Part shown: piece by piece, positions 12,759-25,200 of the stretch | Numbering within the stretch: the stretch's first letter is position 1 | How the letters are laid out: every line of letters starts with the position of its first letter | Assembly (NCBI GenBank): GCA_006503535.1 | Contig: QYRS01000006.1 | Location: 1,798,001 to 1,862,000, forward strand | DNA from: Arthrinium phaeospermum | Taxonomy: Eukaryota > Ascomycota > Sordariomycetes > Amphisphaeriales > Apiosporaceae | Reading direction: 5' to 3' | Length of the DNA stretch: 64,000 nt | The notes under the pieces: generated by a model | The model's input: only the letters and a program-made list of their open reading frames with translations | Database searches by the model: none | What the model was told of the DNA's origin: nothing | Made by a program: the position numbers and the translations under genes

Positions 12759-12784
12759 TGTACATGGGGGGCTTCCCATGTACA
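12759..12784. repeat. Perfect 10-bp inverted repeat
   Basis: TGTACATGGG at 12759-12768 and its exact reverse complement at 12775-12784 are separated by six bases. It sits directly beside the 5' end of the tRNA-like element. A second patch of direct and inverted TAGCTACC copies follows at about 12845-12893. Origin unknown. Confidence 0.6.
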
Positions 12785-13101
12785 GTAATGGGTGCGAGTT
12801 GGTCTGCTGGGAAAGAGAGCTCTTACTGGTAATTATAAGGACTAGATAGCTACCTATTGTTAGGTACATAGCTACCTGGATAGGGTAGCTACCCACTGGA
12901 GGCGCGTTTCCCGGGTGGTGTACCCTACGCGTCACCTCTGAACCGCCTAATGAGCACCGTAGATATGTATGGGCGTCGCTCGAGTAGCTAGCTGTCTCGA
13001 TGGAAGCAAGCCCAAACACAATCATTGTGGTACAACCAGCAGTAAGGTATGTTTCCGGAGTACTCACTTCTTATCTCGGCATCCAACGCCGTCAATATGC
13101 C

Positions 13102-15107
13102 CTACCGACGCGGTCCCCCTCCCAATGCCACAAATGCCAATTCCAGGTCGAGTCGCGACATGTAATCACCATACACCCTGTATTGAACAAGCTTGGCCAA
13201 AAGATTGAGGTAAAGAAATGCCAAAGATGCCAGAGCGTACACCATCATGATCATAGTCTTGGGTATCCAAAAGATGATTCTGAACATCTTGTTTCGTTGT
13301 AACATCCTCGGCATATATAGGACTCCGTTGATCGCAGTATTCAGGGTGGTTTTAGCTTGCAGTACTTCTATAGACACGGTGTTAGCAGCTTTACTTGGTG
13401 TCTGTGATCGTGGTGAAAGAAAGCATACTTTGTGTGATGAAGCTACCTGGATTCGCGTCTGTCACGTCGATCACCAGTACGTCTTCTCCCGAGACTGGCT
13501 TCTTTGGCATCATTTTATCCAGGTAGATTTCGGGCCCGGCGGGTTTGGCGATTGTGAGAGAGAGGTCTACTGTGCGTGCCTCAACACGAACTCGTATTCG
13601 ATCTCCCGTTCCTCCTCGACGATAGATTACCGGTCGTTCTGCCATCTGTCTGCCCTTTTCTGCAACCAGTTCAAAGACCTCCCTGGAGCTGGTAGAATAT
13701 ACCCATTCTTCTCTCCACTTCCGGCGACGCTCGGCTCCTGCAAGCCGGGGGTGAATGCAGAATATGTAAGTTTTGGATTGTCCAACGGACCGGATCTCGA
13801 TCCATGTTGAGCCTCTGATCTGAAATGGACGGTTGAGAAACTTGAGAAACAAGTCGTTTTCTCTGACTTCATATCGACCCACTGATGAGATGTAATAACC
13901 TGGGGGAAGACTCCGAATCATGACAGCTGTGTGACGACTGGGAGCACGTCTGAGGATTTCACCGAACTTCCCCGGCCTATTTACGAGGGATACATATTTG
14001 GGAGTACCGCGGGGCGTCCAGTTGTCTTCCAGAATGATAAGTTGCCCAGCCAGTCGCACAAATGTATTAGGCAGAATTTCCTCTAGTGGGATAGCATAGT
14101 CGCAGACTGAATGATGTCCATACGGCTTGAGGATACCATAACACCTGCTCCGAATCTTCTCGAGATGAATTGTGACCTTGATGGCCTCATTTGTAAGCTC
14201 CGTCGGTGATGTCGAAGGTCCGGGTATGACAGGAACGTTGGACGAGTACGCAAACTGGGGCGCGGCGGTGGCAAGAGCGCTCAAATGGGTCATACCTTGA
14301 GTCTCGGGCTGTGCCCAAGCAAATATAGAATTGTCGTTGGAGGTCTTGATGATCTCTTCCTGTAGTCTTCGAAATGCTTCTTTGCCGCCCTCTCCGTAAA
14401 GTAGACTCATACTAACACCAAACACTCCAAGCAGCGAGTAAGCCATGTCTTCCTCGCGACTGGTTTCTCTTCGAGCTGCCCAGCTCATCCGTTGGGCAAC
14501 TGAGATGGTGGATAGATCTGGAACATGGCCGACGGGTTGGTGACGCTCGAGGATGTTTTGCTCTATCCCAGTGATTTGGGACACCTCCCGTGACAGGTTG
14601 GACCTGTAACCTATCATTTCCCATCCAGCCGAGTAAAATATCAGGGATGAAGGGCTGAGTAACTCTTGAAGAGTCCAGCCTCTAGTGAACCAGATGCTTT
14701 CCTGGAATCTATCCCAGTCGCCTTGGTCCGGAACATCTTCCAGATAGGCGTAGCATACTTGAGCACCCGCGTACCAGCGGAACATGGAGTTGATAGACTC
14801 GGACAACTCCGAGCTGCTGCTCTTGTCGATGCCTAACTGCTTGTGAGATGGATGATTATGAATGATGGACAGTGGGAAACCCACAGCAAGTGTCTACCCA
14901 AGCGAACGCGAACCCATCTTTCCTGGCCTGCTTACAGCATTGCTTTATCTTGGTGTAGCCGCTTTTCTCCATGGGAGGAGGCCCTCGCATCTCCTCGAAG
15001 GAAACTTCTTGACCCTCAATCCATCGGTGGGAGAGTATTGCATAATCTGGGACGTTTTGCGGCCCGAACTCCTCCAGTTTCAGGGTTGACGTGTTGATGA
15101 GCCTCAT
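13102..15107 (-). CDS. HET-domain protein with C-terminal membrane helix (about 630 aa)
   Basis: Exons are 15107-14885, 14832-13429 and 13367-13102, with introns of 52 and 61 nt (GTGGGT...TTAG; GTATGC, branch GCTAAC, ATAG). The start MRLINTSTLKLEEF is the usual beginning of HET proteins. HET motifs follow: YAILSHRW near 21, WVDTCCIDKSSS across the first intron, AYLEDV, and RGWTLQELLSP. Then comes the common SWAARRETSREEDMAYSLLGVFGV segment (seen in two halves here), with YGEGGKEAFRRLQEEI. The HET domain is linked to heterokaryon incompatibility, the cell-death reaction after fusion of unlike strains. If the second intron is used, the C terminus gains about 90 residues with a strong hydrophobic stretch (about residues 570-605), predicting a membrane anchor. 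Without it the protein ends at 13391 (554 aa). Confidence 0.85.
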
Positions 15108-16034
15108 GTTGTTTTGTCGGCCGTGCGTCGCCGTGAAGCTGACGGCTAGAAGTGGGACCAAAGTATGCCGAGGGGCCTCGCGTTTCTCACCCCAGACCCT
15201 TTGTTGGTTGATTCACGATTCTCAAGCGTAGGTCATCAGTGTGAAGTTCGTAAGGGGGAGAACAGCCTGGAGTCGATGTTCCAAGTAATAAGGGAGAACA
15301 ATGAATATCGTGTGGGCTACATGTCATTCCCTGGCCGATTGACAGGAAGCGCGTCGATCTATGTAAGACAGGGCAGGTATATAAGCCCGGTTCCCCACTT
15401 CCGCTCCAATCACCTTCTAAGATCAGATTGCCAAAGGGCTCTTCACAACTTGCGTAAGCGCTCACTCCGTGCTAAGCAATAGGTTGGCGTCAATTAAGTA
15501 GATGCGTGTTCTTGTATCTACCAAATATAGTGGCTCGCCGCGAAAAGGCGACTTCGATAACGTTGCTGGGTGTTATAAGAACGGTCAGGATATACAACTG
15601 CAGACAGATTCCTGCCCGCGAACTGCACCGGGCGTGAAAATAAGCAAGGGCAAGGGGAGAGAAAAAGGGGCAACTGGCGGTATTTATACTCCTCCCTGAT
15701 AGATTGCCGTTATTTGATCGAGCCACCTCCCGCTCTCGAACCCTTGACTGGCATCAAGCGCGGCCTTACAGACCAAGATGCAATTTACTTGGAATAGCCT
15801 GGGCCTTACGCGCAGATGGATGGTGGGTAGGTGGTGGTGCGTGCGCCTTTCCCCAGACCCATTGCTTCAGGGCCGGCATCGGGCCAAATCTTTAGTGACA
15901 GCGCGCGAAATGGCCAATCAGAGCAATGGCAATAAGAAGCCTGAAATTTCCTTTGCCAGGCGACATCGTGATACACCACAACGTTTTGTTACCTGCACCG
16001 CTGTTCCCACCTTCCAGCAGCGTCAATTGGGAAG
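15108..16034. promoter_or_regulatory. Divergent upstream region of HET and aconitase genes
   Basis: Contains the promoters of two divergent genes. A TATATAA-like stretch lies near 15379-15385. No additional gene is supported. Confidence 0.35.
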
Positions 16035-18505
16035 ATGAGGGCCGTCGAGCTTGCGTGCCGCCGTGGCACGGCTTTCAATGTACGTTTTGTCGGGCGCAAA
16101 CAGACCATTTGCCCGGTTGACACTGAATTACTGACTTTGATCGATCGTACGAGCAGCGCCTAGCCACGAGAACCCGAATTGCAGGCACCCGATCGTTCGC
16201 GACACCCTCTTTCGACAACACGAACCCCCGCATACCGCCTTACTTCAAGCTTCTCAAGAACTATGAGAAGGTGCGCGAGGTTCTGGGGCGGGGTACTGCC
16301 CTGACCCTGGCCGAGAAGATCCTCTACTCGCATCTGGACAACGTCGAGGAGTCTTTGACGACCAACACCAATGGCGGACGCAACATCCGCGGCAGCGCCA
16401 ACCTCAAGCTCAAGCCCGACCGAGTCGCCATGCAAGATGCCTCCGCCCAGATGGCCCTGCTTCAGTTCATGACATGCAACCTCCCTTCGACCGCGATTCC
16501 CGCGAGTATACACTGCGACCACTTGATTGTGGGCGAGCACGGCGCCAAGGCGGATCTCGAGTCGGGTATGAAGGTGAACCAGGAGGTCTTTGACTTCCTC
16601 GAGTCTGCGGCCAAGAAATACGGTATCGAGTTCTGGCCTCCAGGAGCCGGCATCATCCACCAGAGCGTCTTGGAGAACTACGGTGCGCCTGGTCTTATGA
16701 TGCTTGGTACCGACAGTCACACGCCGAACTGTGGAGGTCTTTCTACAATTGCGATCGGAGTTGGCGGCGCTGATGCGGTCGAGGCTCTCGTTGGCGCCCC
16801 GTGGGAACTGAAGGCTCCCCGCGTTCTCGGAGTTGAGCTGAAGGGTCAACTGAGCGGCTGGGCATCACCTAAGGATATCATTCTGAACCTGGCTGGACAG
16901 CTTACTGTCCGTGGAGGTACGGGTTTCATCGTCGAGTACTTCGGGCCCGGCGTTGAGACTCTTAGCTGCACTGGTATGGCTACCGTCTGCAACATGGGCG
17001 CCGAGGTCGGCGCCACCACGTCGATCTTCCCCTTCAGCCCTGCGCACGTCAGATACTTGGAGGCGACCCACCGTCATGATGTCGCCGCGGAAGCCAAGAA
17101 GTTCTCTGATATCGTCAACCTGAGGGCGGACAACGGCGCAAAGTATGATGAGGTCATCACCATCGACCTGTCATCTCTGGAGCCTCACATCAACGGTCCC
17201 TTCACCCCCGATCTGTCAACGCCCTTGTCGCAATTCAAGGATACAGTGCAAGAGCAGAAATGGCCTGAGAAGCTATCTGCTGGACTCATTGGCAGCTGCA
17301 CGAACAGCTCTTATGAGGACATGACCCGTGTAGAGAGTATGGTTCGGGAAGCCCTGGAAGCAGGCCTGAAACCATCCTCGGATTTCTACATTACCCCTGG
17401 TAGCGACCAAATTCGTGAGACATTGGCTCGTGATGGTCCCCTTGAGACATTCAAAGAGGCAGGAGGTACAGTTCTGTCCAATGCATGTGGCCCCTGCATT
17501 GGCCAATGGAAGCGCCATGATGGTGTCGAGAAGGGCACACCAAATGCTATTTTGACCTCCTACAACCGGAATTTCCGTGGCCGGAATGACGGAAACCCCG
17601 ATACTATGAATTTCTTGGCGTCGCCGGAGATCGTCACAGCCATGTCATTCGCTGGATCCACTACATTCAACCCTGTTACCGATAGCATCCCGACCCCGTC
17701 CGGCAAGGAATTCCGTTTCTCACCTCCCACCGGCTCTGAGATCCCCACCAAGCCGTTCGAGTCTGCGCGCCCCGAGTTCCAGGCTGTTATCCAGCCTCCT
17801 AACGCCTCGGTCAACATTGCAATCTCGCCTAGCTCCGAGCGCCTCGCGCTGCTTGAGCCTTTTGAGCCATTCCCCAACTCGGACCTGTCTGGTCTCCGCG
17901 TCCTGGTCAAGATTACCGGCAAGTGCACGACGGATACCATCTCTGCCGCTGGCCCTTGGCTCAAGTACAAGGGTCACCTGCCCAACATCAGCACCAACAC
18001 CCTCAACACTGCCACCAACGCTGAGACCGGTGAAGTCAACGCGGCATATGACCTTGACGGCTCCAAGCACACCATCCCAGAGCTCGGCCAGCGTTGGAAG
18101 GAGGCCCAGCAGCCCTGGCTCGTCGTTGCCGAGCACAACTACGGTGAAGGCTCCGCGCGTGAACACGCTGCCCTGCAGCCGCGCTACCTCGGCGCACGCA
18201 TTGTTCTTTGCAAGTCTTTTGCCCGCATCCACGAGACCAACCTCAAGAAGCAGGGTGTCGTGCCCCTGACGTTTGCCAACGAGGCCGACTATGACAAGAT
18301 TGGTGCTAGCGATGAAGTTGCCACTGAGGGCTTGTACGATATGTTGCGGAATGGCGGCAAGGGCGAGGTGAGCCTCCGAGTCAAGAAGCACAAGTCGGGT
18401 GAGGAGGTTGTCATCAAGACGAAGCATGCTGTCAGCGAGGACCAGGCTCTGTTCATCCTTGCCGGTAGTGCTCTCAATCTTCTGAGCAAGGGTGCTTCTG
18501 TTTGA
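16035..18505 (+). CDS. ACO2: Mitochondrial aconitase, second fungal type (797 aa)
   Basis: Exon 1 is 16035-16079 (15 codons). A 77-nt intron (GTACGT...GCAG) is followed by exon 2, 16157-18505. The N terminus is Arg/Ala-rich (MRAVELACRRGTAF then RLATRTRIAGTRSFAT), fitting a mitochondrial presequence. Aconitase hallmarks are DSHTPNCGG, the [4Fe-4S] ligands Cys396 (GSCTNSS), Cys459 and Cys462 (NACGPC), and the swivel-domain loop GEGSAREHAALQPR. Aconitases convert citrate to isocitrate; members of the second type have been tied to homocitrate handling in lysine synthesis in yeast. The sequence departs from the canonical TCA enzyme at many usually fixed places (for example APGLMMLGTDSHTPNCGG), which is why I assign the second type. 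The TCA-cycle enzyme would then be elsewhere in the genome. It converges on the small gene at 18792. Confidence 0.9.
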
Positions 18506-18791
18506 GTTTGTCAACAAAAGGGGGTCAATTAGAAGACACAGGTCAACCTTTTGGTTGAGATGCCATGTATATAACAATTTTTCACAGCCTGGTTTTTAAA
18601 AAGGTATAGGAGACCAAAAAAATAGAATCATGTACAAAGAATTTCAGGTGTATTTTTATGCAAAATGGTTGTCCTGATCCATTTCTAAAGAAATGATGAT
18701 CTACCTCGAACGCCTCTATCCGTTGCCCCTAAAGTGTATGTACAAGAAATATTGCCATGATATCGTGTCGTCAAAGCGAATGGTAGAATGT

Positions 18792-19074
18792 CTACGAAGA
18801 CGCAGTGTCTACTATCTTGGACGCGGCGAACGGCCAGCCCAGGACAAGTGCGAGACCGGGGACGTAGCTAAAGGAGGATGGTCAGTACAAGGGCTCGTGA
18901 ATAGGTGGTATATGGTGATGGCGGGGATACTTACACAATGCCCGTGCGGCGTGCCTGCTGGAAGAGGCGACCGTAGTCAGCCGGGGCCGACTTGCTGCTG
19001 CTGGTGAAAGCCCGGCGAGCGGCGGCCTGGCGGGCGGCGGCCCGGGTGGCTTGGCGGAAGATTTGGGAGTTCAT
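18792..19074 (-). CDS. Small mitochondrial membrane protein (71 aa)
   Basis: Found by reading the minus strand. Exon 1 is 19074-18935, the 67-nt intron 18868-18934 has GTAAGT and TTTAG, and exon 2 is 18867-18792. The protein starts with an Ala/Arg-rich amphipathic presequence (MNSQIFRQATRAAARQAAAR), then RAFTSSSKSAPADYGRLFQQ, then one hydrophobic segment (IVYVPGLALVLGWPFAA) near residues 45-62. Size, targeting signal and single helix are typical of small subunits or assembly factors of the inner mitochondrial membrane, but I cannot name the complex. The frame is exact across the splice and a TATATAA box lies 180 bases upstream. Confidence 0.7.
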
Positions 19075-22000
19075 CTTGAATGAGTTGTTGGTGGTGGTTT
19101 GCTTGTGTGGTGGTGGATGAGTGACTCAAAGTCTTTGTGTGAGTGAGAGTGTGAGTGTGAAGATGGACTTAAGTAGATGTAGGTGAGGATGTGTGGTGAA
19201 GCTGGTGGTGAGCAAGGTGAAGGAAGACGAGATCACGAGCGAGTTCGGTAGTTTATATAAGACCAAATTGATAAAATTCTGGCTTCTTCTGCAGCTATCC
19301 CTTTTAGCACATGCCAGGCTTGCATTTGCATCTGCATGGTCGTCATTTCTGGGATTTCTGGGGGCGGAGGGAGGCAGGACCCGAGATCCTGGCACCTTCC
19401 GAGATATTGCGTCTGACTGCGTCCCAGTCCCGGCCAGCTGGCCCTGCAGGAGGCGCCGCATAAGGGAAAAACAGGGGACGACACCGTCATTTCCCAGAAA
19501 GGGACCCTGAGGGCCCAGCAAAATTCAATCACGAGTTCATCTAAATTCTGGAATCTGGAGAAAATCCTTTCTCGTTGGGCGGGCGAAATCATCATTGTCT
19601 TGCGGTTGTTACGGCGGATGGTGCCATGTTGTGGCCGCTGTGGTGTGATGTGGTGCGATGCAGCGTCCCCAATCCCGAAAAAACCCTTGGCGCGCTGATG
19701 GCAACCTCCGAGCTTTTGTCGCTGGTTTCCTGCGTTTTTGGGGGGCCAACCCCCTGGCGGGAACACGCGCGCTTACTACAGCGATTGAGCTGCGCCCTGG
19801 CGCCGGACCGGCGTGGGGCCTAGAACTTTGCTTTGCTTTTTTAAGGCATTGGGAATGGCTGCAATGCTGCGTATATTTGAGGGGGGGCACATTGACCAAG
19901 CGACAGGTGACTGCGAGTAACTTTCGATTATTTGAGGCTGAGAGCATCTAGATGCAACATTACCCAGCTAATGCTCAAGGTAAGGCTCTGTAAGCAATGC
20001 GAACCGCTCGTACCCAATGAATATGATGGAATTAGTTTGTTGGACTCCCATGGTTCCGTCCCGTCCCTTTCCCAGATGCCGAGCCAGATTGATGACAAGA
20101 TTCGTTTGACCGCAACGCAACCCCCATCCCCATCCATCCATCCATCCATTAATCCATGCTTGCTTGCTTTTATTAATCAATTTTCATCAAACGCCCGCCT
20201 GACCTGACGGCCTGGCCGCTGAAATGAACAGGACTTCTTTTTTGGCCTTTCCCCTTTATCCAGCATTGAAGACAATATGTCGGTCTGCTCCTGTCACCGA
20301 CTGCATCTCTTTGCATTCCATGTTGGGGAGGCGCCTCGCTGAGAGATGACTCATTCGCGCCTACCTTTCTTTCCATGATACGATCCCCAGGAGCTAGTTG
20401 CACCTACCTTCCTTACTTCGTGCACTACGCCATGCCTTGCCCTTCTCGTGTCGTTGAACCAACTGGACTATACCTTCTTGGATCTAGGTCGCTCTCATAT
20501 TCAAGTATAAAAGAGCAGAACAGACCACTGTCCAAAAATGCGATGCGCCCGCAAAGCTGCGGATGCAGCTGCTCTAGCCTGGTTCGCTAGTTTGGAAGAG
20601 TGACGATGTCTCTTCCAAAAGGCCAGGCCACCCTCTGGCTTCCAATTCGTCGAAATATTACTATATTCCGGTAGGAAGGAGCCATATAGCTCTCGAGTCC
20701 TTCCTGCTGTCTATACAATTCCGACTGATTGACGCGACGCAATGATAGGCAAGGTCAGTTTCGGCTGCACGCACGCGCCTTCCCAACCAAGAAGGAATGG
20801 AGCGGAACAACATTTAGCCTGCCGATGAAATTGACGGGCGCTCGGGCCACATGCTCGCAAGTTGCTGCTGCTATTGTATTCCACCGTGATCTATCTGCTC
20901 TTACGCGCCCAAGGAACCTCTCAATTTGTTTTTGATTTTTCACGACGACTGTAGGACCCCTTGACGGGATTCCATCGGACTGGAGGGTTTTGCATCAAGG
21001 CCACGATCCGGCCATCTCATCCTCGCACCCGCCTGGCCACAATCGGTGCCGCGTGGACTGGGAACTTATCCATCCGCCGTTGCTGCTTTGCGACCTATCG
21101 AGTCGCCAAAAGAGCGCGCGCCGGACGGAGGACACTCAAGCCAAGCTTGCCCCACCACCCGCGCCCGTATGAACTTCATGTTCTTATGACCGACACGTCA
21201 CAGTACTACTTACTTCTGCCATTTCTGGAAGGCCGGGTAAGATCGTGCATGATTTCCAGTTCGGGTTTTTTTTGTCTCGTTCATGCGTTTCTCGTGATTT
21301 CTTTCCACTGAGCTAGGTAAGTTCGGCCGCGTTTCCATTGAGAATTCCTTCATCTCCTATTCCTTCCACCCGTCAATGATGAGCAACCTGGTAAAAGGTC
21401 GGACTGTTCTTCAACCACTTCTGGTTCTGGAGTCTATATCCGCCGATCGCTACCAGCGCCGACCGTGAGGAAGGCGCACATCAACCCGCTTTGTTCGGAC
21501 TTGACAGATCGCAGCATTTGTTGTGCACCATATCACCAAGTCCACATTAGGGTCAATGTATATGATTGTCAAACTCGCCTTTGACAGGGCCGCAATTTTG
21601 GAGCTTGGTATCAGTATGTCTCTATAGAGCCAAGCCAAAGGCCGCGGCCGACAATTGAGCCTAGCTCAGCAATGTGTCAGCGAGATGCAGCTTTCGAAGC
21701 CGCTGTGGTGAGCAGCATGACGTTACAATAAAAACTGAAAAGACCTGAGACGGGTGGATTGAATTCTACTTTGAACCAACACAGCCCCGCCTTCCTCCCA
21801 ACAACAACTACTATTTCACCAGTTTCGACTAACCTTCGCCTCAGACAACAGCCCGCACTTTGTGTATATACGATTTAGTCTCTGGCCCTCCAATGGGCCA
21901 GTTTGCGTCGCAAAAATAATAGATCGTATACACGAAGACAATCGTGCCAGCCGGCTGCGCATGCATGAATTCTCGTTCGCAAAAGGCCAAATAGAACAAC

Positions 22001-22248
22001 GTATGTATAGCCACCCTTAACTCGTCGACCTGTTATTTGGCTCCCTCGGCGATCCCTCACTCAACCCTTTCCTGCGATCACTTCGTCGCAACAATTCGAC
22101 CTTTCATTTTTCATCCTGATATCCAGACCCATGTTTGCTAACCTATCGAAAATAGCCGGTTTTGGGGAGTGCATACTTTCACAACGGGCATATCGAGTAC
22201 AATGATCCAGCACCATTCTGAGCCCAAGTTGACCGTAGACCTGCCCTC
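19075..22248. other. Long intergenic region (3.2 kb)
   Basis: No gene is supported in either strand: open frames are short and lack domains. It holds the promoter of the small mitochondrial gene and the upstream region of the 1176-residue gene. A (CATC)4 microsatellite lies at about 20131-20149. An ATG at 22202 opens a 43-codon frame overlapping the next start and might be a short upstream ORF. Confidence 0.35.
19253..19259 (-). promoter_or_regulatory. TATA box of the small mitochondrial gene
   Basis: TATATAA on the minus strand, 180 bases upstream of the ATG at 19074. Confidence 0.45.
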
Positions 22249-25200
22249 ATGGTCCCGCGGACATCATCTTCGTCGGCGACGACAATGTCTAGATCATCAT
22301 CGGAATTGTCATCTGATCGCGGGTCCCCGGTAACGGAACCCGGCTCATCCCGCACCGGAAGTACCGTCCACAACCACATGGGCCAGCTCTGTAGTGTAGA
22401 TGGTTGCAGCAACTTCTGCTTTACCGGTGGCCCTCTCTGCCAGCTGCATGCGGGACACAAGCGAGGCAGCACTCCTTTTATCGGCTCAGCCCAGCTCAGA
22501 TCTGCGTCATCGTCGTCCAGCCCAGCTGGGCCGAAGCACATTCAGACAAGAATGGGGAGTTCTCATAAGAGTATTGGACAAACCAAGTTAAATGGTGCAC
22601 ACGATACATTGGCCTCACAGGCTGGGCGCCGGTCAGACACGTCCGGGGCGTCTGTCCACTCGCAAAAGGCCGACAGCCCTAGAAAGGTGCTCGATGCTAA
22701 GTTTGCTGCCAGAAAAACGGTGGGTAAACCGAAGCCATCTCAGCCGATTTCCAATATGGCAGCGGCGACCGCGGCTGAAATCGTGGTGGCCGCGTCCCCG
22801 GAACCTGCAGCTGGGAACGAGGAAAACCAACAGGACGACGAGTTAAATGGCCCGCCCCGTAAAAAGGCTCGAACAAGTCCGACGGGAACAGATACAGGCG
22901 TTCGTTCTTCTTCAGATGCTGGTGCTGGCGACAAGCGCCCATCTCCAATGACAGCGCCCGAGCCGGCCTTGAACCATGAAAGATCCCGCATCGATAGCCG
23001 GCGAAGAGTCAATGGGGATAAGAATTTCAACTTGCGCGCCCAGACCGAAAATCCTTCGCCTCCCGCAAATGGAAGTGTGGGTCGGGAAAATGCCCACACA
23101 AGGCCAAAGGATCTCTCACAACCAGTTGCGGCGACGAACGGGAATACGAGGCCAAAAGGGCTACCAATTAAACAAGTATTCGATCTCCAGGCAAGTGGCA
23201 ATGCTGAGTGTTCGGGTGCTACATCAAGGCCAAACCAGCGTCTTCACCCAGCTCCGGTGCCGACACTTGGGAACCCTTCCCCACCTTCCGTCTTGGCCAG
23301 CAACAACAGGTCGCCAAACCCACCGCCTGCTAACAATTCAACCCGCGGAAATTCGGATCAAGCAGCCTCAACCAGTCGTGCCACTGAGAGTCCATCAATG
23401 ATCGCGCCGCAGCCGCAAGCTCGAAACCCAAACCATCTCCTTAATCGCGAGACGACTTTTGGGCAGGGGCCGCAAAAGGCGGCGGGCGCGCAGTCACAAA
23501 GTCCCCTCTATGGTAGCCACCTTCGGCGTCAAGACTTCCACTCCCAGCCCCCGAGACCACCTAGAAACAGCCCGTTGCCGCCTGAAATAACTGAATTCTG
23601 CGGATTTGGTCTTCACCCGAGTCGGAACGAACGTAATGCCGGGCTGGGGCGATCGCAGTCTCCCAATCCCGGCACAATGCGCCGACAGAGTGGCAGCAGC
23701 AGCGCACAGGCCAATAACGCTCAAACCAGTAATAATTCCCAGTCAAACGGTGTCTTGCACGCACACACAGCTGCGAGAGTCCCCGAGTCAACTCCGAGCT
23801 CAAATTCGCAGACAACGGCATACAGTCGCAGCTTCGATCTGAAAAATCCAGGTCACAACTTTTTGCACTTCGGTGGTTCGTCCAGGGCTTTCCATCGCAA
23901 TCCTACTTCGCAGCATGTTCAATCAGCACAAACAGCAGCGCAGAAAGCGCTCAGTTACTCGGAAGCTGTTTCCTCCAATGGCGACGGTTTTAAGAAGTCC
24001 AGCTCTCCGTCTCATCAGGTGCCACCTGCTGCAGTGGCGCCCACTAGTACTGGTCCCCGTGCTCCAGTTGCTCCGATGGTCGTGGGGCAGAATGGGCACA
24101 AAACACCTATTGAGCCACTAGTCATCAGCATAGACTCAAGTAGCGATGAAGACTCAGTAAAGAGACAGACGGGCTCCGCCCGTCCAACTCCGGCACATCC
24201 GCTTCCTGCACGTCAAGCGCAGTTGGAGAAGCAGAGAGCCCTTAATGGCACAGCGATAGCGAGCCAAGGACCTCCGAAGGCAGCAAAAAATGGAGCAACA
24301 GCCTTGGTTATTTCTGACGGTAAACTGTCAAACAAGGAGTATCCCTCAAATGACCCCTGGAAGCCTGTCACTCCTTTGGAGGCCAAGGTAAAAGAGGCCA
24401 GAGATGCGATTCGGAATGCGGGCAGGCTCTCGATGAACGGCCAAGATTCAGCACCAGTTCAAGCTGCCAGTCGGAATGCGGCCAGGCCTTCGATGAACAG
24501 TGAGGATCCGGCAGCAGTTCAAGCCGCCAGAGATGCAATCCGGAATGCGGGCAGGCCTTCGATAAATGGTCAAGATTCAGCAGGCCAAGCCGCCAAAGAT
24601 GCTATTCGGAATGCAGGCAGACCTTGGATGAACCGACAAAATCCAGCACCAGCTCCGGAAGCGGCTACGAATGGAACTGGTAGTAGAGCCACGGCGTCGG
24701 GCCGGTCTTCAATGGATCGCCAGAAACCTGCCACGGGCCCGGAATTGGCCATGAATGGACTCGGTGGGAATGTGTTGAGCTCGGACCGGTCACAGAAGGA
24801 CCAGACCAAGACTGCTGCAGTCCCAGGTTTGGACGAGAACGTATCTGGTGGTAAGACCTCCGACTCGGATCGGCCACTTATGGATCGCCGTAGAGCTGCG
24901 GCGGCTCCGAAACCAACCACAGCCCCGATTGAGCACAATGGCCTGGACTCCGATCGACCAGTAGCTGCTCCGGTTCAAGGCGCAAAAGCCGCGGCTACCC
25001 CGGCCCCGACCCCGACCCCGAGTCCTGCCCCGGTCCAGGCTACGGGCCAGACCATCAGCGATCCGGCTGTGGCGAACGCGTCTGACGATAACATGTCGGA
25101 CTCGGACCGCCCACCAGTCACCTTGGATCGTAAGAACATTATTTCCGAGAGATGGCAGCAGCTCACGCCTGTGCAACGGCGTAATATGCTAATAGACATG

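Noticed and set aside
15705..15775. tRNA-like minus-strand sequence with a GGGTTCGAG B-box look-alike
   Set aside because: The anticodon-like loop has six bases, the T arm does not pair and no acceptor stem forms.
22202..22333. Upstream ATG as start of the 1176-residue gene
   Set aside because: It is in another frame and stops after about 43 codons; at most a short upstream ORF.
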